A stretch of 64,000 nucleotides of DNA, taken from positions 5,870,460 through 5,934,459 of the forward strand of contig NC_083578.1 in the NCBI RefSeq assembly GCF_027579695.1. Direction: 5' to 3'. Each line of letters starts with the position of its first letter. The first letter of the stretch is position 1. This stretch comes from Neoarius graeffei. Taxonomy: Eukaryota > Chordata > Actinopteri > Siluriformes > Ariidae. The notes under the pieces are model-generated. The model was not told the DNA's origin, did no database searches, and worked only from the letters and a program-made list of their open reading frames with translations. A program made the position numbers and the translations under genes. Below are positions 11,393 through 21,843 of this stretch, piece by piece.

Positions 11393-12018
11393 ATGTTGGC
11401 CTGTTCTCTTTGTTAAGGATATATTTACATTGGTAGTTGTGTTAATTGTCTCATAGGCATCACAGTCTAGCTTTGTGTGTGTTGTGTGCACTGAAAGATT
11501 AACCTATGCAGCTGTCAGCGTGGAGGAGAGTGATTTTATAAGCCAAGAAACTTGTCGTAAATAACCCTGGTAAAGTGTATAACAGTTGACTGCAAAGTAT
11601 GGAACAGAATCATCAAACGCTCAAACCATTGTGTCAGATTTGGTATAGATAGGGGTTATTTCCCTGGCAAATCAAAACTAATATCTACACAACATTTTAG
11701 TGTGAACATTTAAGAACAAGCGCTTAATCAGGATGCACAACGCATGTTGCTTTGGGATTCATTATCTGAAATCATTTTCAGCCCTCTTGCTTGCCAGCTA
11801 GTGGAACTACTTTGTTCTTGTATCAGTTCCTTTCAGCAGTGTCTTTTTAGTTAGAGTGCTTGTGTAGTGATTCAGAAACATAGTTGGTTCCACCGGTTAG
11901 CAAATAAGAGGCGTGGGACAGAGCGACGACAGTGAATCCCAAACAAACATGTGTTGTGCATCGTTCAAAACATTTCAGCTTTGGGTTGCCTCTCAAAGTC
12001 ATGTTGGTGAGCCAGATC
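11393..12018. other. Non-coding, presumed intron of module copy 1 ORF2
   Basis: No open reading or recognised repeat is seen. It lies between two ORF2 exon remnants. The donor after the exon at 11298 is not clear. Confidence 0.5.
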
Positions 12019-12394
12019 TCATCTCATCTCATTATCTCTAGCCGCTTTATCCTTCTACAGGGTCGCAGGCAAGCTGGAGCCTATCCCAGCTGACTATGGG
12101 CGAAAGGCGGGGTACACCCTGGACAAGTCGCCAGGTCATCACAGGGCTAACACATAGACACAGACAACCATTCACACTCACATTCACACCTACGGTCAAT
12201 TTAGAGTCACCAGTTAACCTAACCTGCATGTCTTTGGACTGTGGGGGAAACCGGAGCACCTGGAGGAAACCCACGCGGACACGGGGAGAACATGCAAACT
12301 CCACACAGAAAGGCCCTTGCCGGCCCCAGGGCTCGAACCCAGGACCTTCTTGCTGTGAGGCGACAGCGCTAACCACTACACCACCGTGCCGCCC
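12019..12394 (-). mobile_element. tRNA-headed SINE (copy c)
   Basis: Minus-strand full-length copy, flanked by the 11-bp duplication tgagccagatc (12008-12018 and 12395-12405). It lies in the intron before the ORF2 exon at 12508. Confidence 0.95.
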
Positions 12395-12599
12395 TGAGCC
12401 AGATCCATTTCATAATTTTTTTTAAAACCACGTGCCTTTAAAAAAAATTGAATATCATAATATGAGTTGTATTGGGACACAGTTCATTCTCTTTGTTTAT
12501 TCTACAGGACAGCGAATGTGCAGAGGCTGAGTTGGGGATTACACAGACAACAATGGGCATCTACGTCATTCAGGTTGAGGGTGCCAGACCTGGAGATAA

Positions 12600-13254
12600 G
12601 TAAATAAGTAAATGATTGAAAAAAGAGCACTTTCTCAATCTTAATGTGCACAAATGAGTGAATTTATTTAGGTATTTTTTTTGTTTTGTGTGTGTGTAGT
12701 GTGATGATGTGTTGCTGGCTTTGAGTTTTAGCAATGCCCAAACTTGCCACATGCCTTGAAGCCAAATAGACAGAATGTAAAACAAAGTGGTCTAACTATT
12801 TATATTGTAATTATAGATATTATTGTAGGTGTGGGGTGAATGAGGGAAAAAAATGTGGAATATCTGGTAAAATATCAAACGCACTGGGTTTCTTATATCA
12901 AGTACATAAATTTATGCATTTTATTTAAATTGGGTTTAGAGCATCAACCTGGTTTTAAGCATTTCAAACATATTGGAGCAATTAATATTGAATACATACA
13001 CTGGTTATTAAGTATTCGAAACATATTTGATTTATTTATGATAAATACATAAATCTGTCATTGTGTATTAAAAGGCATTGGGTTTATTAGTATTATTACA
13101 TAAATCTCATTGTGAATTGTTTCATTTATGTTCAACTGACAAATACGCACCACATTAAGTTTATTAGTCTGTTTATGTTAAATCTGTGTAATCCAAATGC
13201 ATGGAAATTTTATATGCAATTGAAATACATAAATCTTAAATATTAGGCCTAAAT
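12600..13254. other. AT-rich non-coding junction between the two modules
   Basis: No coding similarity is seen. The final ORF2 exon of copy 1 and the 5' exons of ORF1 of copy 2 would be expected around here but are absent. It contains ataaat-rich near-repeats (ttatgta/acataaat motifs at 12900-13200). Confidence 0.6.
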
Positions 13255-13598
13255 ATTTCTGAGTGTGGTGGGAATGCCCATGAAAAATGGACTTTGCTTC
13301 GCCTCCTTCCCCTGATAGTTGGAGAAAGAATACCAGAGAGTGAACCAACATGGTTGGTTCTTCTGAACCTTAAAGGAGATACGCAGAGCCTTTATTTTTA
13401 AATAAATTTCTGAGTGGATAGTATCTCCATCCTTGACTCTTGTATGCTGAATAAATGGGAATAAAAAATATATATTTTTGAGAGTTAAAAACGACCGCAA
13501 ATTTGGCATTGGAGCTGAGCCAGCCAGCCCTGAGTGCATGATATCACTGCCGTAACCGATTTTAAGGCCGAGGCCTTTTACAGCTATAGACCAAAGTC

Positions 13599-13975
13599 TC
13601 ATCTCATCTCATTATCTGTAGCCTCTTTATCCTGTTCTACAGGGTCGCAGGCAAGCTGGAGCCTATCCCAGCTGACTACGGGCGAAAGGCGGGGTACACC
13701 CTGGACAAGTCGCCAGGTCATCACAGGGCTGACACATAGACACAGACAACCATTCACACTCACATTCACACCTACGGTCAATTTAGAGTCACCAGTTAAC
13801 CTGACCTGCATGTCTTTGGACTGTGGGGGAAACCGGAGCACCCGGAGGAAACCCACACGGACACGGGGAGAACATGCAAATTCCACACAGAAAGGCCCTC
13901 GCCGGCCACGGGGCTCGAACCCGGACCTTCTTGCTGTGAGGCGACAGTGCTAACCACTACACCACCGTGCCGCCC
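13599..13975 (-). mobile_element. tRNA-headed SINE (copy d) inside Kolobok-like copy A
   Basis: Minus-strand full-length copy flanked by the 12-bp duplication tagaccaaagtc (13587-13598 and 13976-13987). The corresponding site in Kolobok copy B (near 26650) is empty. Confidence 0.95.
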
Positions 13976-14150
13976 TAGACCAAAGTCATATAAATAAAAA
14001 TTTATGGTGAAAGTAAGAAATACCGTTACTGACTCCCTCAACTAAGACTGATTTGACTTCATTGATTGTGGGTTGACTCTCATTAAAAAGGATAGGTGTT
14101 ATAACTTGTGCAACATACATATACATGCATACATTTTCACTGATAAAACT

Positions 14151-14208
14151 GCGACCCTGTAGAACAGGATAAAGCGGCTAGAGATAATGAAATGAGATGA
14201 GATGAACT
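14151..14208 (+). mobile_element. SINE 3' tail fragment (copy e)
   Basis: Only the last about 58 bp of the SINE (from ctgcgaccctgtagaac to the gatga tail) is present within Kolobok copy A. Confidence 0.8.
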
Positions 14209-14562
14209 GAGACAATCACATTCTGAAGCAAATTAAATATTCTTATACCGGTAACTTAAATACACAATACATTCACAATAAATTCACAATACATTCAGGG
14301 GTGTCAAACTCAATCACAGAATGGGCCAAAATTGAAAACACAGTCTAAGTCGCAGGCCAAACAGGATTAACATTTACTGAACAGTCTAAAACTGACAATA
14401 TTTTAATCAGCAATATAAATTTGAATAGCAAGAATACAACAACTTTTTTCCTCAACACATTAAATGAAAATTTGCAATTTTTTTCAAATAAAAAATGTGA
14501 TGTGATATCAGCAAAAAGTCCAGAAAGAAGAAACAAAAAATTATTTAGTTTGCTCTCTTATT

Positions 14563-15381
14563 TCATTTCTCTGAGCCAGATGCTTGGCATCTTTTCTTGG
14601 CTGCAAGTTCATTTATGTTTGGGGTTAGGCTCTGAGCTGTGGAAACTCTCAGGATGGAGTGGAGATGTGCATCAGTGAGATGACTTCTTTGTGTGGTTTT
14701 GTTCATCTTTATCACAGAGTAAAGTTGCTCACGCAGGTATGTACTACCAAACATGCAGAGCATTCGAGCACCGTGTAGGTGGAGTTGGGGCATCATGTCA
14801 GGAATGAACTGGGGGAACTGTGCAGAACCCACAGAGTCATACTTTGCCCTAAATGTGCCGTTACACTGGAGTTCTATCAGTTCCATCTGGATATTTGCTG
14901 GAGCTTTCTCCACGTCAACTGCAAATGGACTTCTGAGCAGGTCAAAGTTACATTTCTGCGCTTCAAAGTTGGCAAAGCGCCGTGTAAACTCAGTGCGCAG
15001 TGTGTTCAGTTTATCAGCAAAAAATGCAGGAAACATAGCGGTGGAGACCTGGTCTGTGATTTTTTGGCAACATCGAAAGTGGCATAAGTTCCCTTTTTGC
15101 ATCTGCATCTCCCACAGGTGCAACTTGACTTGAAAAGCTTTCACTGCGTCATACATGTCTGTAATCACACGGTCCCGTCCCTGAAGCTGGAGGTTTAATG
15201 CATTAAGATGCTTCGTTATGTCGCACAGAAAGGCCAACTCACACAGCCACTTTTCATTCTGGAGCCCTGTTGAGTCTTTTCCTTTACATTCCATGAACTG
15301 ACAAATTTCCTCATACAGCTCGAAAAATCTGCTGAGCACTTTTTCTCGACTCCGCCATCGCACCTCTGTGTGATAAGGCAT
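14563..15381 (-). pseudogene. hAT-2 transposase, C-terminal part
   Basis: A 272-codon reading, the continuation of the frame at 18774-17779 after the nested element. It resembles the C-terminal half of GTF2IRD2/EPM2AIP1-type proteins, which derive from hAT transposases, with WLCELAFLCDITKHLN near residues 64-79, LQGRDRVI, and a SAQFPQFIPDM region. It ends in a KKRCQ basic tail. Without the nested insertion the two parts would give roughly 600 residues. I infer loss of function only from the interruption, since no other stop is seen. Confidence 0.8.
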
Positions 15382-15419
15382 GTCAGAGGCGTTGCCAGGA
15401 TGTCATGCTTGGGTGGGCA

Positions 15420-16290
15420 TTTGGTTTATTTGGGGGGGCAACAAATTACATTTCTTATTGTAGTGTATGTGTATGTATGTGTGTATAAGTCCCCCATTTT
15501 CGTGATCAGACGTGTTTCCCATGATTAATAGCGCATTCAGACGGGTATGAGCAAATTAATAGGACAAAGATTTCCTAAATGATAGTTGCTGGTGATTGGT
15601 TGAAGCAAAGTGGATAAAATAACATAATGGTGGGAAATCTGCACTGCTTGGAAGAGGTTTTGTTTATTGCTCTTGTGACATTTGCTACTTTTTATCATCA
15701 TCGTCCTCACCATCATCATCTGCTTGACCCCAGGGAGTTGGGTAGCCCCACTGGGCTCTGAATCTGCTACAAATCCAGTAATGCAATTTGAACTATAAGA
15801 TGTTTTGATTGAACTAGGTTTTGATTCCAGTAATTATCACCTACTAATGCTTCCAATTTCACAAATGGCCAGTTTTAGTTCTTTACAAGAACAAAAATCT
15901 TTTGAAACTCTATTTTGCGTAATAATTTGGAACAGTCCATTTTTAGTTTTTTTTTATTTAAAAAAAAATACAGTTAGCATTGGAAGGTTCGTTCAAAAAC
16001 AGTTGATTTGTACACTGACGGTTGATGACTTGAAAATTAGGACGATTGTCATTTCTATTGACTCTTCAGGAAAATCAGTGAAAAAAGTCATTTGCATAAT
16101 AATTTGGAATGTAGTGTAAGTTGAGATCCATACTCACACACAAACATTCAGAGGGTCAAACATGAAAAAAACAGACACATGAAAAAAAAGGTTGGGCTTC
16201 ATTATGCACCATATCTGCATCTAGTGATAAAAGGAAAGGACCTGTCATTACATGGACTTGTGTGATTAATAGAAGCAATGGAACATTTTT
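15420..16290. other. Non-coding interior of hAT 3
   Basis: AT-rich sequence without the catalytic and dimerisation parts of the transposase, so the element is internally deleted. Confidence 0.6.
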
Positions 16291-16293
16291 ATA

Positions 16294-17406
16294 TCAATAT
16301 TTTTTTCCCTTTTTTTTCCCAGACAAATGTGAAAGGATTTGACTGCACATATATTCAGCATTAAGCTGGTCAAATTCAACTAAGCCAATTAAATGTTCCT
16401 CTGGAATGGAATTCCGGACAAATCGAATTATTATTGACAGGTTCTCAATGTTACAGCGGTCCCTGGTGCCATCACACTTGATGCTCATGCCAGGGGTGTC
16501 AGCCTCATCATATTTCCTTTTGATTTCTTTTAGAACCATTTTTGCCAGAGTTTCAATTATCTCGTTTTGGATGGTGTTAGACGTGTATTTAGCATTTTCG
16601 GGGATGCATTTTGCGATATCCTTCAGTTTTTGATCTTTGAGGAGTGTATACTCGAACAGCCGGATTAAAAGCCCTTCCTCATTCTCAGCCCCGTGACTGT
16701 GCCCCCAAAAAGCCAGTTCATTTACTGCGAGGAATTGTATGACTTCACCTACACTTTTCACATAGTATCTGTTCTTTTTAATCTGAGTTTGACCGAGAAG
16801 GTGAACGATACTTTCTCCTGTCTCTCCATGGCGTTGACACTCCTGCCAGGCGGACATCGCCCTAATGTGCACAAGGCTGGAAGCGTGCTTGTTAAAGCCA
16901 CCGTCTTTTTCCAGAGCCTTTTTCCAATTAGTGTACCCACGTTTGGTGAATATGTTGTCCGAATTTAAACTAAATTTGCGACAGGCAAAGCAAAAGTTGG
17001 CATCTTGCAAAACTGAATATTCCAACCATGGCCGTGACTGAAACCAGCCTGCACTAAATGACCGGTAGGTTTGGCCAAAAAGGTGTTTTGGATAAATTTT
17101 TAGAATGGGCTGAGATGGGCTATCCGTGTTTAAATCAAGGGGAACGGAAGACTGTATGCCTGTAACGTTTGTGCAGAGCAATGCATCTTTATCGGTAATA
17201 TCTGTTGTAGCAGAGGTGCTAGCGTCAACGGGAACAGAGACATGTACGATGTTAGCATCCACCGACAAAGATGCAGCGCTTAGCACGGTGTTGAGGCAAC
17301 TTTGGTTGAGGGCAGAGGTGCTGGGCTGAGAAACGTCCTCAGTATCGGAGGAAGTGCTGGGCACGGGGGGTGAGGGTGTCTGCTTTTTAATGAGAAACCT
17401 ATGCAT
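16294..17406 (-). CDS. hAT-3 ZMYM/TTF-type transposase, N-terminal half
   Basis: 370 codons with a Ser/Thr-rich N-terminus (residues 1-110). A TTF-type zinc-finger region follows, with WLEYSVLQDANFCFACRKF near residues 128-146, FTKRGYTNWKKAL and H...HI residues near 175-185. Then comes the start of the DUF4371-like transposase region (GLLIRLFEYT, SNTIQNEIIETLAK, IKCDGTRDRCNIENLS), with Asn-Ile replacing the usual acidic site. It ends in a KKKGKKY tail from low-complexity sequence. The catalytic core's later acidic residues and the dimerisation domain are missing. Confidence 0.8.
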   Translation of the reverse strand: MHRFLIKKQTPSPPVPSTSSDTEDVSQPSTSALNQSCLNTVLSAASLSVDANIVHVSVPVDASTSATTDITDKDALLCTNVTGIQSSVPLDLNTDSPSQPILKIYPKHLFGQTYRSFSAGWFQSRPWLEYSVLQDANFCFACRKFSLNSDNIFTKRGYTNWKKALEKDGGFNKHASSLVHIRAMSAWQECQRHGETGESIVHLLGQTQIKKNRYYVKSVGEVIQFLAVNELAFWGHSHGAENEEGLLIRLFEYTLLKDQKLKDIAKCIPENAKYTSNTIQNEIIETLAKMVLKEIKRKYDEADTPGMSIKCDGTRDRCNIENLSIIIRFVRNSIPEEHLIGLVEFDQLNAEYMCSQILSHLSGKKKGKKY

Positions 17407-17778
17407 GACTATGAGAAGGGAAAGTAAGCAATGTATTACTGTTAACTATTAACTCGGAATCTACAGTACTGCCGTACACACTGACTTTGCTACTACCGCT
17501 TGTGCGTAGAGCGAGCACGCACGCAGCTTTTTTATATATAGGGTGGGCAGGGCACCCCCCCTCCCCTTCCCTTTCGAAATGGCCAATGAGAAAGCAGTAG
17601 AGTGCAAAATGGATTTAAAGGAGAACACAAGACGCCACCTCCGAGCAAAATCGCGCATATTGTGATGATATTCACAGGCGTTTTTTATAGGATGGGCAAC
17701 CAATTTATCAGGGTGGGCAAGGCTTATCTCAGGGTGGGCACTGCCCACCCCTGCCCCCCCCCCGTAGACACGCCCCCG

Positions 17779-18774
17779 AGGCACATCACCAAATTCAGAA
17801 TGTATTTTCTCCAGGAAAGACTGAAACTGCCAGTGATTTAAATCTTTGCCTCTTATAAAGTTAACTGTTTGTGTTATGGTGCTTATGACATGTTCCATCT
17901 TCAGGACTTTGCTGCACAGCATTTCCTGGTGTATGATGCAGTGATACACTGTCAGCTCACCTGTGCAGTTCTCCCTCTGCATCTTCTCTTGCATCCATCC
18001 CACCAATCCACTCTTTTCCCAGCACGTTGCAGGCGCTCCATCTGTCGTCAGTCCCGTAAGTTTGTCCCAGGGCAGTTTCATGTCATTCATACATTTAGAT
18101 ACTTTTTCAAATATGTCTTTTCCTGTGGTTGTGTCGTGCATTGGTATAATACCCAAAAGTTCCTCTGTAACACATAAACTGGAGTCCACTCCACGGATGA
18201 AGATTGCCAGCTGTGCAGTGTCAGTCGTGTCGGTGCTTTCATTCACAGCAAGGGAATATGCAATAAAGTATTTTCCCTTTTCTATCAGCTGTGCTTGTAA
18301 ATCAGTGGCAAGCTCACATATCCGATCAGCAAGCGTATTTTTGCTGAGACTTATGTTTGAAAATGCTTGCTTTTTATCTGGACACAAAACATCGCACACT
18401 TTAATCATGCAGTGCTTCAAAAACTTTCCCTCTGTAAAAGGCCGGGCTGATTTGGCTATCTCTTCTGCCACTACAAAACTAGCTTTCACGGCAGCTTCAC
18501 TTTGTGATTTTGCTTTTGTGAACATAGCTTGTTGTAACACCAGACTCTTTTTAAACTCTTCTGCCTTCTCTAGCTTCTGCTGTATGTCCAGGTTTTTGTA
18601 CTTGTCCTGATGTTTTGTCTCATAATGCCGCCTTATGTTATATTCTTTAATTACGACCACATTAGTTCCACAAACAAGACACAAAGGTTTACCTCCAATG
18701 TCAACGAACAGGTACTCTGCCTCCCACCTGTTTTGAAAATCCCTGTTTTCAAAGTCCACGTTTCGTTTGGCCAT
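17779..18774 (-). pseudogene. hAT-2 transposase, N-terminal part
   Basis: About 332 codons from ATG at 18774. A BED/C2H2-like finger with CLVCGTNVVV...H...H lies around residues 33-55, followed by a coiled segment. The catalytic region follows, with ESTDTTDTAQLAIFIRGV (around residues 188-205) and LTTDGAPATC (near 253-262), as in GTF2IRD2-like proteins. The reading then runs into hAT 3 at 17778. The protein would bind the element's ends and excise it. Confidence 0.82.
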
Positions 18775-19603
18775 TTTTGGGGGGTCAGGCTAGCTTAAAT
18801 GTCACTGTAAAAAGTGCTGACCGATGCTTTTATTCGCTGACCACTGATCAATGTGTCCTTGGCAGCGCGGAAAAATGGGTTGGTGCACAGGTCTTGACTT
18901 GCGTGGCAGCTGTTGCAGTGCATAGTGGGATTTGTAGTATGAGTGGTGGGAGCGCTATTTACCGGTGGTCCATTAATAATAGTCATAGGAAATTATCTCG
19001 CAGGCCATATATAATTATAACGCGGGCCAGATCTGGCCCGCAGGCCCTGAGTTTGACACCCCTGCAATACAAGTTACATGTATTAATCTAAATGCAGGGA
19101 AACAACGAGTTGTTGTTGTTTTTATCCAAATGAGAGTTGGAGCTTACCCGTCTGTGTTCTCGCTTCTTGAAGACTGATTGTTTTCGAAACAATCTGACAT
19201 TCAGTTGTTTGTTCAGTTCTCCGTTCATTCACTTCCATGTAAGGATGAGATGGCAGCAATACCAGTTTAGAAATAAGACGGCTGCGCCACTCATTCACTT
19301 TTCTTCATACTGTGTGTTCCGCCATTACTGCTAGACTCAGGCAATTACTAAAACCCAGGATGCAACGGGATGTCACCGGTTTTAGCAACAACTGCGGGGA
19401 GGTCACTGCTCGAGCGATATGTCCCATCTTGTTATGTCCCGGGTTTTAGTAACAACCCTCGGCTCACTCCGGGAGGACTGGTGCAACTGAAGTAACATTC
19501 CATTTAAAAAAATAAATAAAATAAATACTTTCCTTTTCTTGTAGTTTTCTTTTATTGTTGGTACTGCACCCTCTTTCAATACAGGCTTACAGCCAACGCT
19601 CCT

Positions 19604-19985
19604 CCGGGTGGCACGGTGATGTAGTGGTTAGCACGGTCGCCTCACAGCAAGAAGGTTCTGGGTTCGAACCCAGCGGCCGGCGAGGGCCTTTCTGTGTGGA
19701 GTTTGCATGTTCTCCCCGTGTCTGCGTGGGTTTCCTCCAGGTGCTCTGGTTTCCCCCACAGTCCAAAGACATGCGGTTAGGTTAATATGGGACAGCTTTG
19801 GACTGAGGTGCCCTTGAACGAGGCACCGAACTCCCAACTGCTCCCCGGGTGCTGTAAGCATGGCTGCCCATTGCTCTGGGTATGTGTGTGTGTGTGTGCT
19901 CATTGCTCGCATGTGTGTGTTCACTGCTTCAGATGGGTTAAATGCAGAGAGGAATAAATGAATAAAGTTGTGCTTTCTTTCTTTT
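19604..19985 (+). mobile_element. tRNA-headed SINE (copy f), variant tail
   Basis: The head and core match the other SINEs up to gacatgcggttaggtt. The remainder is different: a gtgcccttgaacgaggcacc segment, a (gt)n run and a gaataaatgaataaa tail. This second half resembles the SINE at 43503-43700. It is inserted between agccaacgctcct and caacagatc of Kolobok copy A, as judged from the uninterrupted copy B near 25845. Confidence 0.85.
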
Positions 19986-20189
19986 CAACAGATCAGAGGT
20001 CTCATATGAGTCTTCAGTAAAATGTGCAGAGCAGAGGAGAGACCACTTCGTAGGCGCCCAATGTGCCCGTGAACTTCTCGGAAAACGAGTCCAAATCTTT
20101 GCAGTTTGAACATTCTTGGGCTATGAATGCAACATAAATCCACCTTCTGTCGTGTTGCTGCACCTACTAAAACCACATCTATGTGGCAT
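19986..20189 (-). pseudogene. THAP domain of Kolobok-like copy A (broken)
   Basis: From ATG at 20189 (minus) the reading parallels the THAP reading of copy B: a CX4C-like start, HS, then a stop (TAG) where copy B has Trp. A SINE (19604-19985) then interrupts the end. THAP domains are zinc-dependent DNA-binding modules found in Kolobok and P-type transposases. Confidence 0.72.
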
Positions 20190-21215
20190 GGCAATAAATT
20201 AGCTCAAAATGGAGGATCGGAGTTGCAGTTAGCTCTGTGTTTTAGTATAGCGGAAATGGCGATGAGACTGATAGACTTCCTGCTCTGACATTACGGACGT
20301 CAAGGTCATTCACTCAGACCGCTACCTATATGAATCACATTAATCGTAAAAATTACTATGTTAGATTTATTGTTAATGCTTAAAACTATTCCTGTGCCAT
20401 TCTTGAGGTCTCAAGGCATTTATAAATGAAAGTGAGGCCATGGCTCTGCGTATCTGCTTTAAGGACATAGTTGAACTTGTCCTTTCTTCTGTTCATAAAG
20501 ACTTCACTATTTGTTTCCTTGACAGCAAGATTTCTGAGCATCGGCACAGATTCTTGGAGGCTTTCCCTCAGGAAAGACTTACCCCTAAGCATCATTTTCT
20601 AGAGCATTACCCACAGCTGATAAAGGTTTATGGTCCACTTGTCTTTTTGTGGACTATGCACTTTCAAGCTAAACACAGCTTTGTTTAAGCATGAGGTAAA
20701 GTATACCCACAGCTTCCGGAACATTCTATTGTCTCTCCCAGTGAAGCATCAGTTAATGGTTGCATACCATCTACATGGCAGTAAAATTGTTCAACCATCT
20801 CTACAGGTAACAAAACTGTCAACGGTGGATTTGACTGTGCTGAGGAAAGACATTCGGGAAGCACTGGAAACAAAATTTCCCGGTGAGTCATGTGTCCAGG
20901 TGGCAAACACAGTGTGCTACAGTGGCACCAGTTACTCCACTGGAATGATTTTGGCACATGGTTCACCAGGTGGTCTGCCAGATTTTGTGGAGTTGATTCA
21001 GATAGTTGTTGTGAATGGGAAGGTTGGCTTCCTTGTGAAATGTCTAAATGCATGGTATATTGAACATCTTAGAAGCTACTGGGATGAGCTTAAACACAAG
21101 AAGTGTTAACGTGATTGAGCCAAATGAGTTGTATGACATCTTCTTGCCAATGGCAGCATACACAATTGCAGGAAAATACATAGTGACCCTAAAGTGCTAC
21201 ATTTATGTACCATAG

Positions 21216-21843
21216 ATGGCAAATTGCTCATTACACCATGTCATTTGTTTGACTTTACCCACAAAACCTCATAAAATGCATAATCAAAAATAGCCTCATC
21301 CTCTCCATATATGGGGTTATGGTTTCATGAGGAAAACAGAGTTTTTAAATTGGCGTACTTGCCCCAGACTTGAGCACAAATACTCAAAAGCCTGTTAAAA
21401 AAGGCGAGAAATTGCTTCAATGGACAACTGATGTGTTTAATTTTTGCTGGCTAGTTTGTCGACTTTGTATTGTGTTAATATTTTTTACAGTTCAAAAAGT
21501 GACAATGTTAAATCTATAATCTGACATTTGCCAATACTAGTATCTTGCTTTGATACAAGCCCAAGATGCCTTTAAACCCAGATCATGTTGATTTTCACTA
21601 CAAGAGGAGTTTATAATTTGTTGATTAAGATATGTCATAGTGTAATGTGAAAGCTAATTTATTGGATACATAATCAACACAGAACACTTTCTGCATGCTA
21701 GTTAATGTTGCAAAGGTGAGAAAGTCCAAAGCTTACATCTCGGGTAATTCTGTGTTAATATTCTTCACCCATACTGAATGTTTAGGGGAAGTGACTGGAT
21801 GTACTGTATAACTCAAACTGAAGTGATGTGGTTTCTCTTACAG
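21216..21843. other. Spacer between ORF1 and ORF2 of module copy 2
   Basis: No coding or repeat sequence is recognised. It ends in an acceptor-like tctcttacag. The length (about 0.63 kb) is close to the copy 1 spacer once SINE a is removed. Confidence 0.6.

Larger units (their letters stand above)
9074..12599 (+). pseudogene. Two-ORF module, copy 1: ORF2, spliced, SAMD3-like (non-SAM part), decayed
   Basis: Four exon pieces are visible: 9074-10121, 10236-10391, 11298-about 11392 and 12508-about 12599, most with clean cag acceptors and gtaagt-type donors. The first 60 residues (VSFRVLFGGEDD...) look like a PB1-type fold start. Then come a Ser-rich linker, a conserved WPEAFVVPHFSY segment, a YCGWKHYIKIKLMNFR segment, a basic IKKPRKAEVNF stretch and a coiled, Lys/Glu-rich end of exon 1. 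Frameshifts near 9250 and 9398 and a TGA at about 10047 break exon 1. The last exon expected from copy 2 is missing. From memory, the region after the PB1-like part matches fish proteins labelled SAMD3-like, but no SAM domain is visible. Function unknown. Confidence 0.6.
15384..17778 (-). mobile_element. hAT transposon 3, nested in hAT 2, 3' part deleted
   Basis: It interrupts the hAT-2 transposase reading. The flanking octamers are aggcatgt (15376-15383) and aggcacat (17779-17786), 6 of 8 matching. The termini are cagaggcgttgccagg at the left and the complement of cgggggcgtgtctacg at the right. Repeated tgggca-rich segments (near 15412 and 17695-17740) lie close to the ends. It codes for the N-terminal half of a ZMYM-type hAT protein. 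Confidence 0.8.
14296..19064 (-). mobile_element. hAT transposon 2, GTF2IRD2-like transposase, carrying a nested hAT
   Basis: The termini are CAGGGGTGTCAAACTC at 14296 and its complement ending at 19064. The flanks are near-identical octamers (caatacat / caatacaa), consistent with hAT insertion. It is inserted in Kolobok-like copy A: the matching sequence in copy B near 26400 runs straight through. Transposase exons lie at 18774-17779 and 15381-14563, separated by the nested hAT 3. Confidence 0.88.
13374..20458 (-). mobile_element. Kolobok-like THAP element, copy A (with nested insertions)
   Basis: Flanked by TTAA on both sides. The termini are inverted copies, aggagatacgcagagcc at the left and its near-complement ggctctgcgtatctgct at the right. 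After removing the nested hAT (14296-19064) and SINEs, about 1.5 kb remains and aligns in reverse orientation with copy B (25371-26871). The TTAA target and a THAP-domain reading are features of the Kolobok superfamily. No DDE transposase domain is present, so it is non-autonomous. Confidence 0.82.
13255..21215 (+). pseudogene. Two-ORF module, copy 2: ORF1, split by a 7-kb Kolobok-like insertion
   Basis: The left part (about 13255-13373) reads WTLLRLLPLIVGERIPE... up to a Leu-Lys encoded across TTAA. The right part resumes in frame at 20463 (DIVELVLSSVH...), then has RLTPKHHFLEHYPQ, VYGPL and AKHSF motifs to about 20686, where one frameshift occurs. It continues through 20690-21100 (GMILAHGSPGGLPDFVELI, AWYIEHLRSYW). 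A second shift near 21105 leads to a YDIFLPMAAYTI ... VTLK end with a TAG at 21213-21215. The insertion point is the TTAA duplicated at 13370-13373 and 20459-20462. This is the same family as 7889-8191. Function not known to me; the HYPQ/WTM/KHSF pattern belongs to an uncharacterised fish multi-copy family. Confidence 0.65.

Noticed and set aside
9074-12599. Naming ORF2 as a true SAMD3 gene
   Set aside because: No SAM domain is visible, and the label rests on remembered names of fish predictions; left without a symbol.
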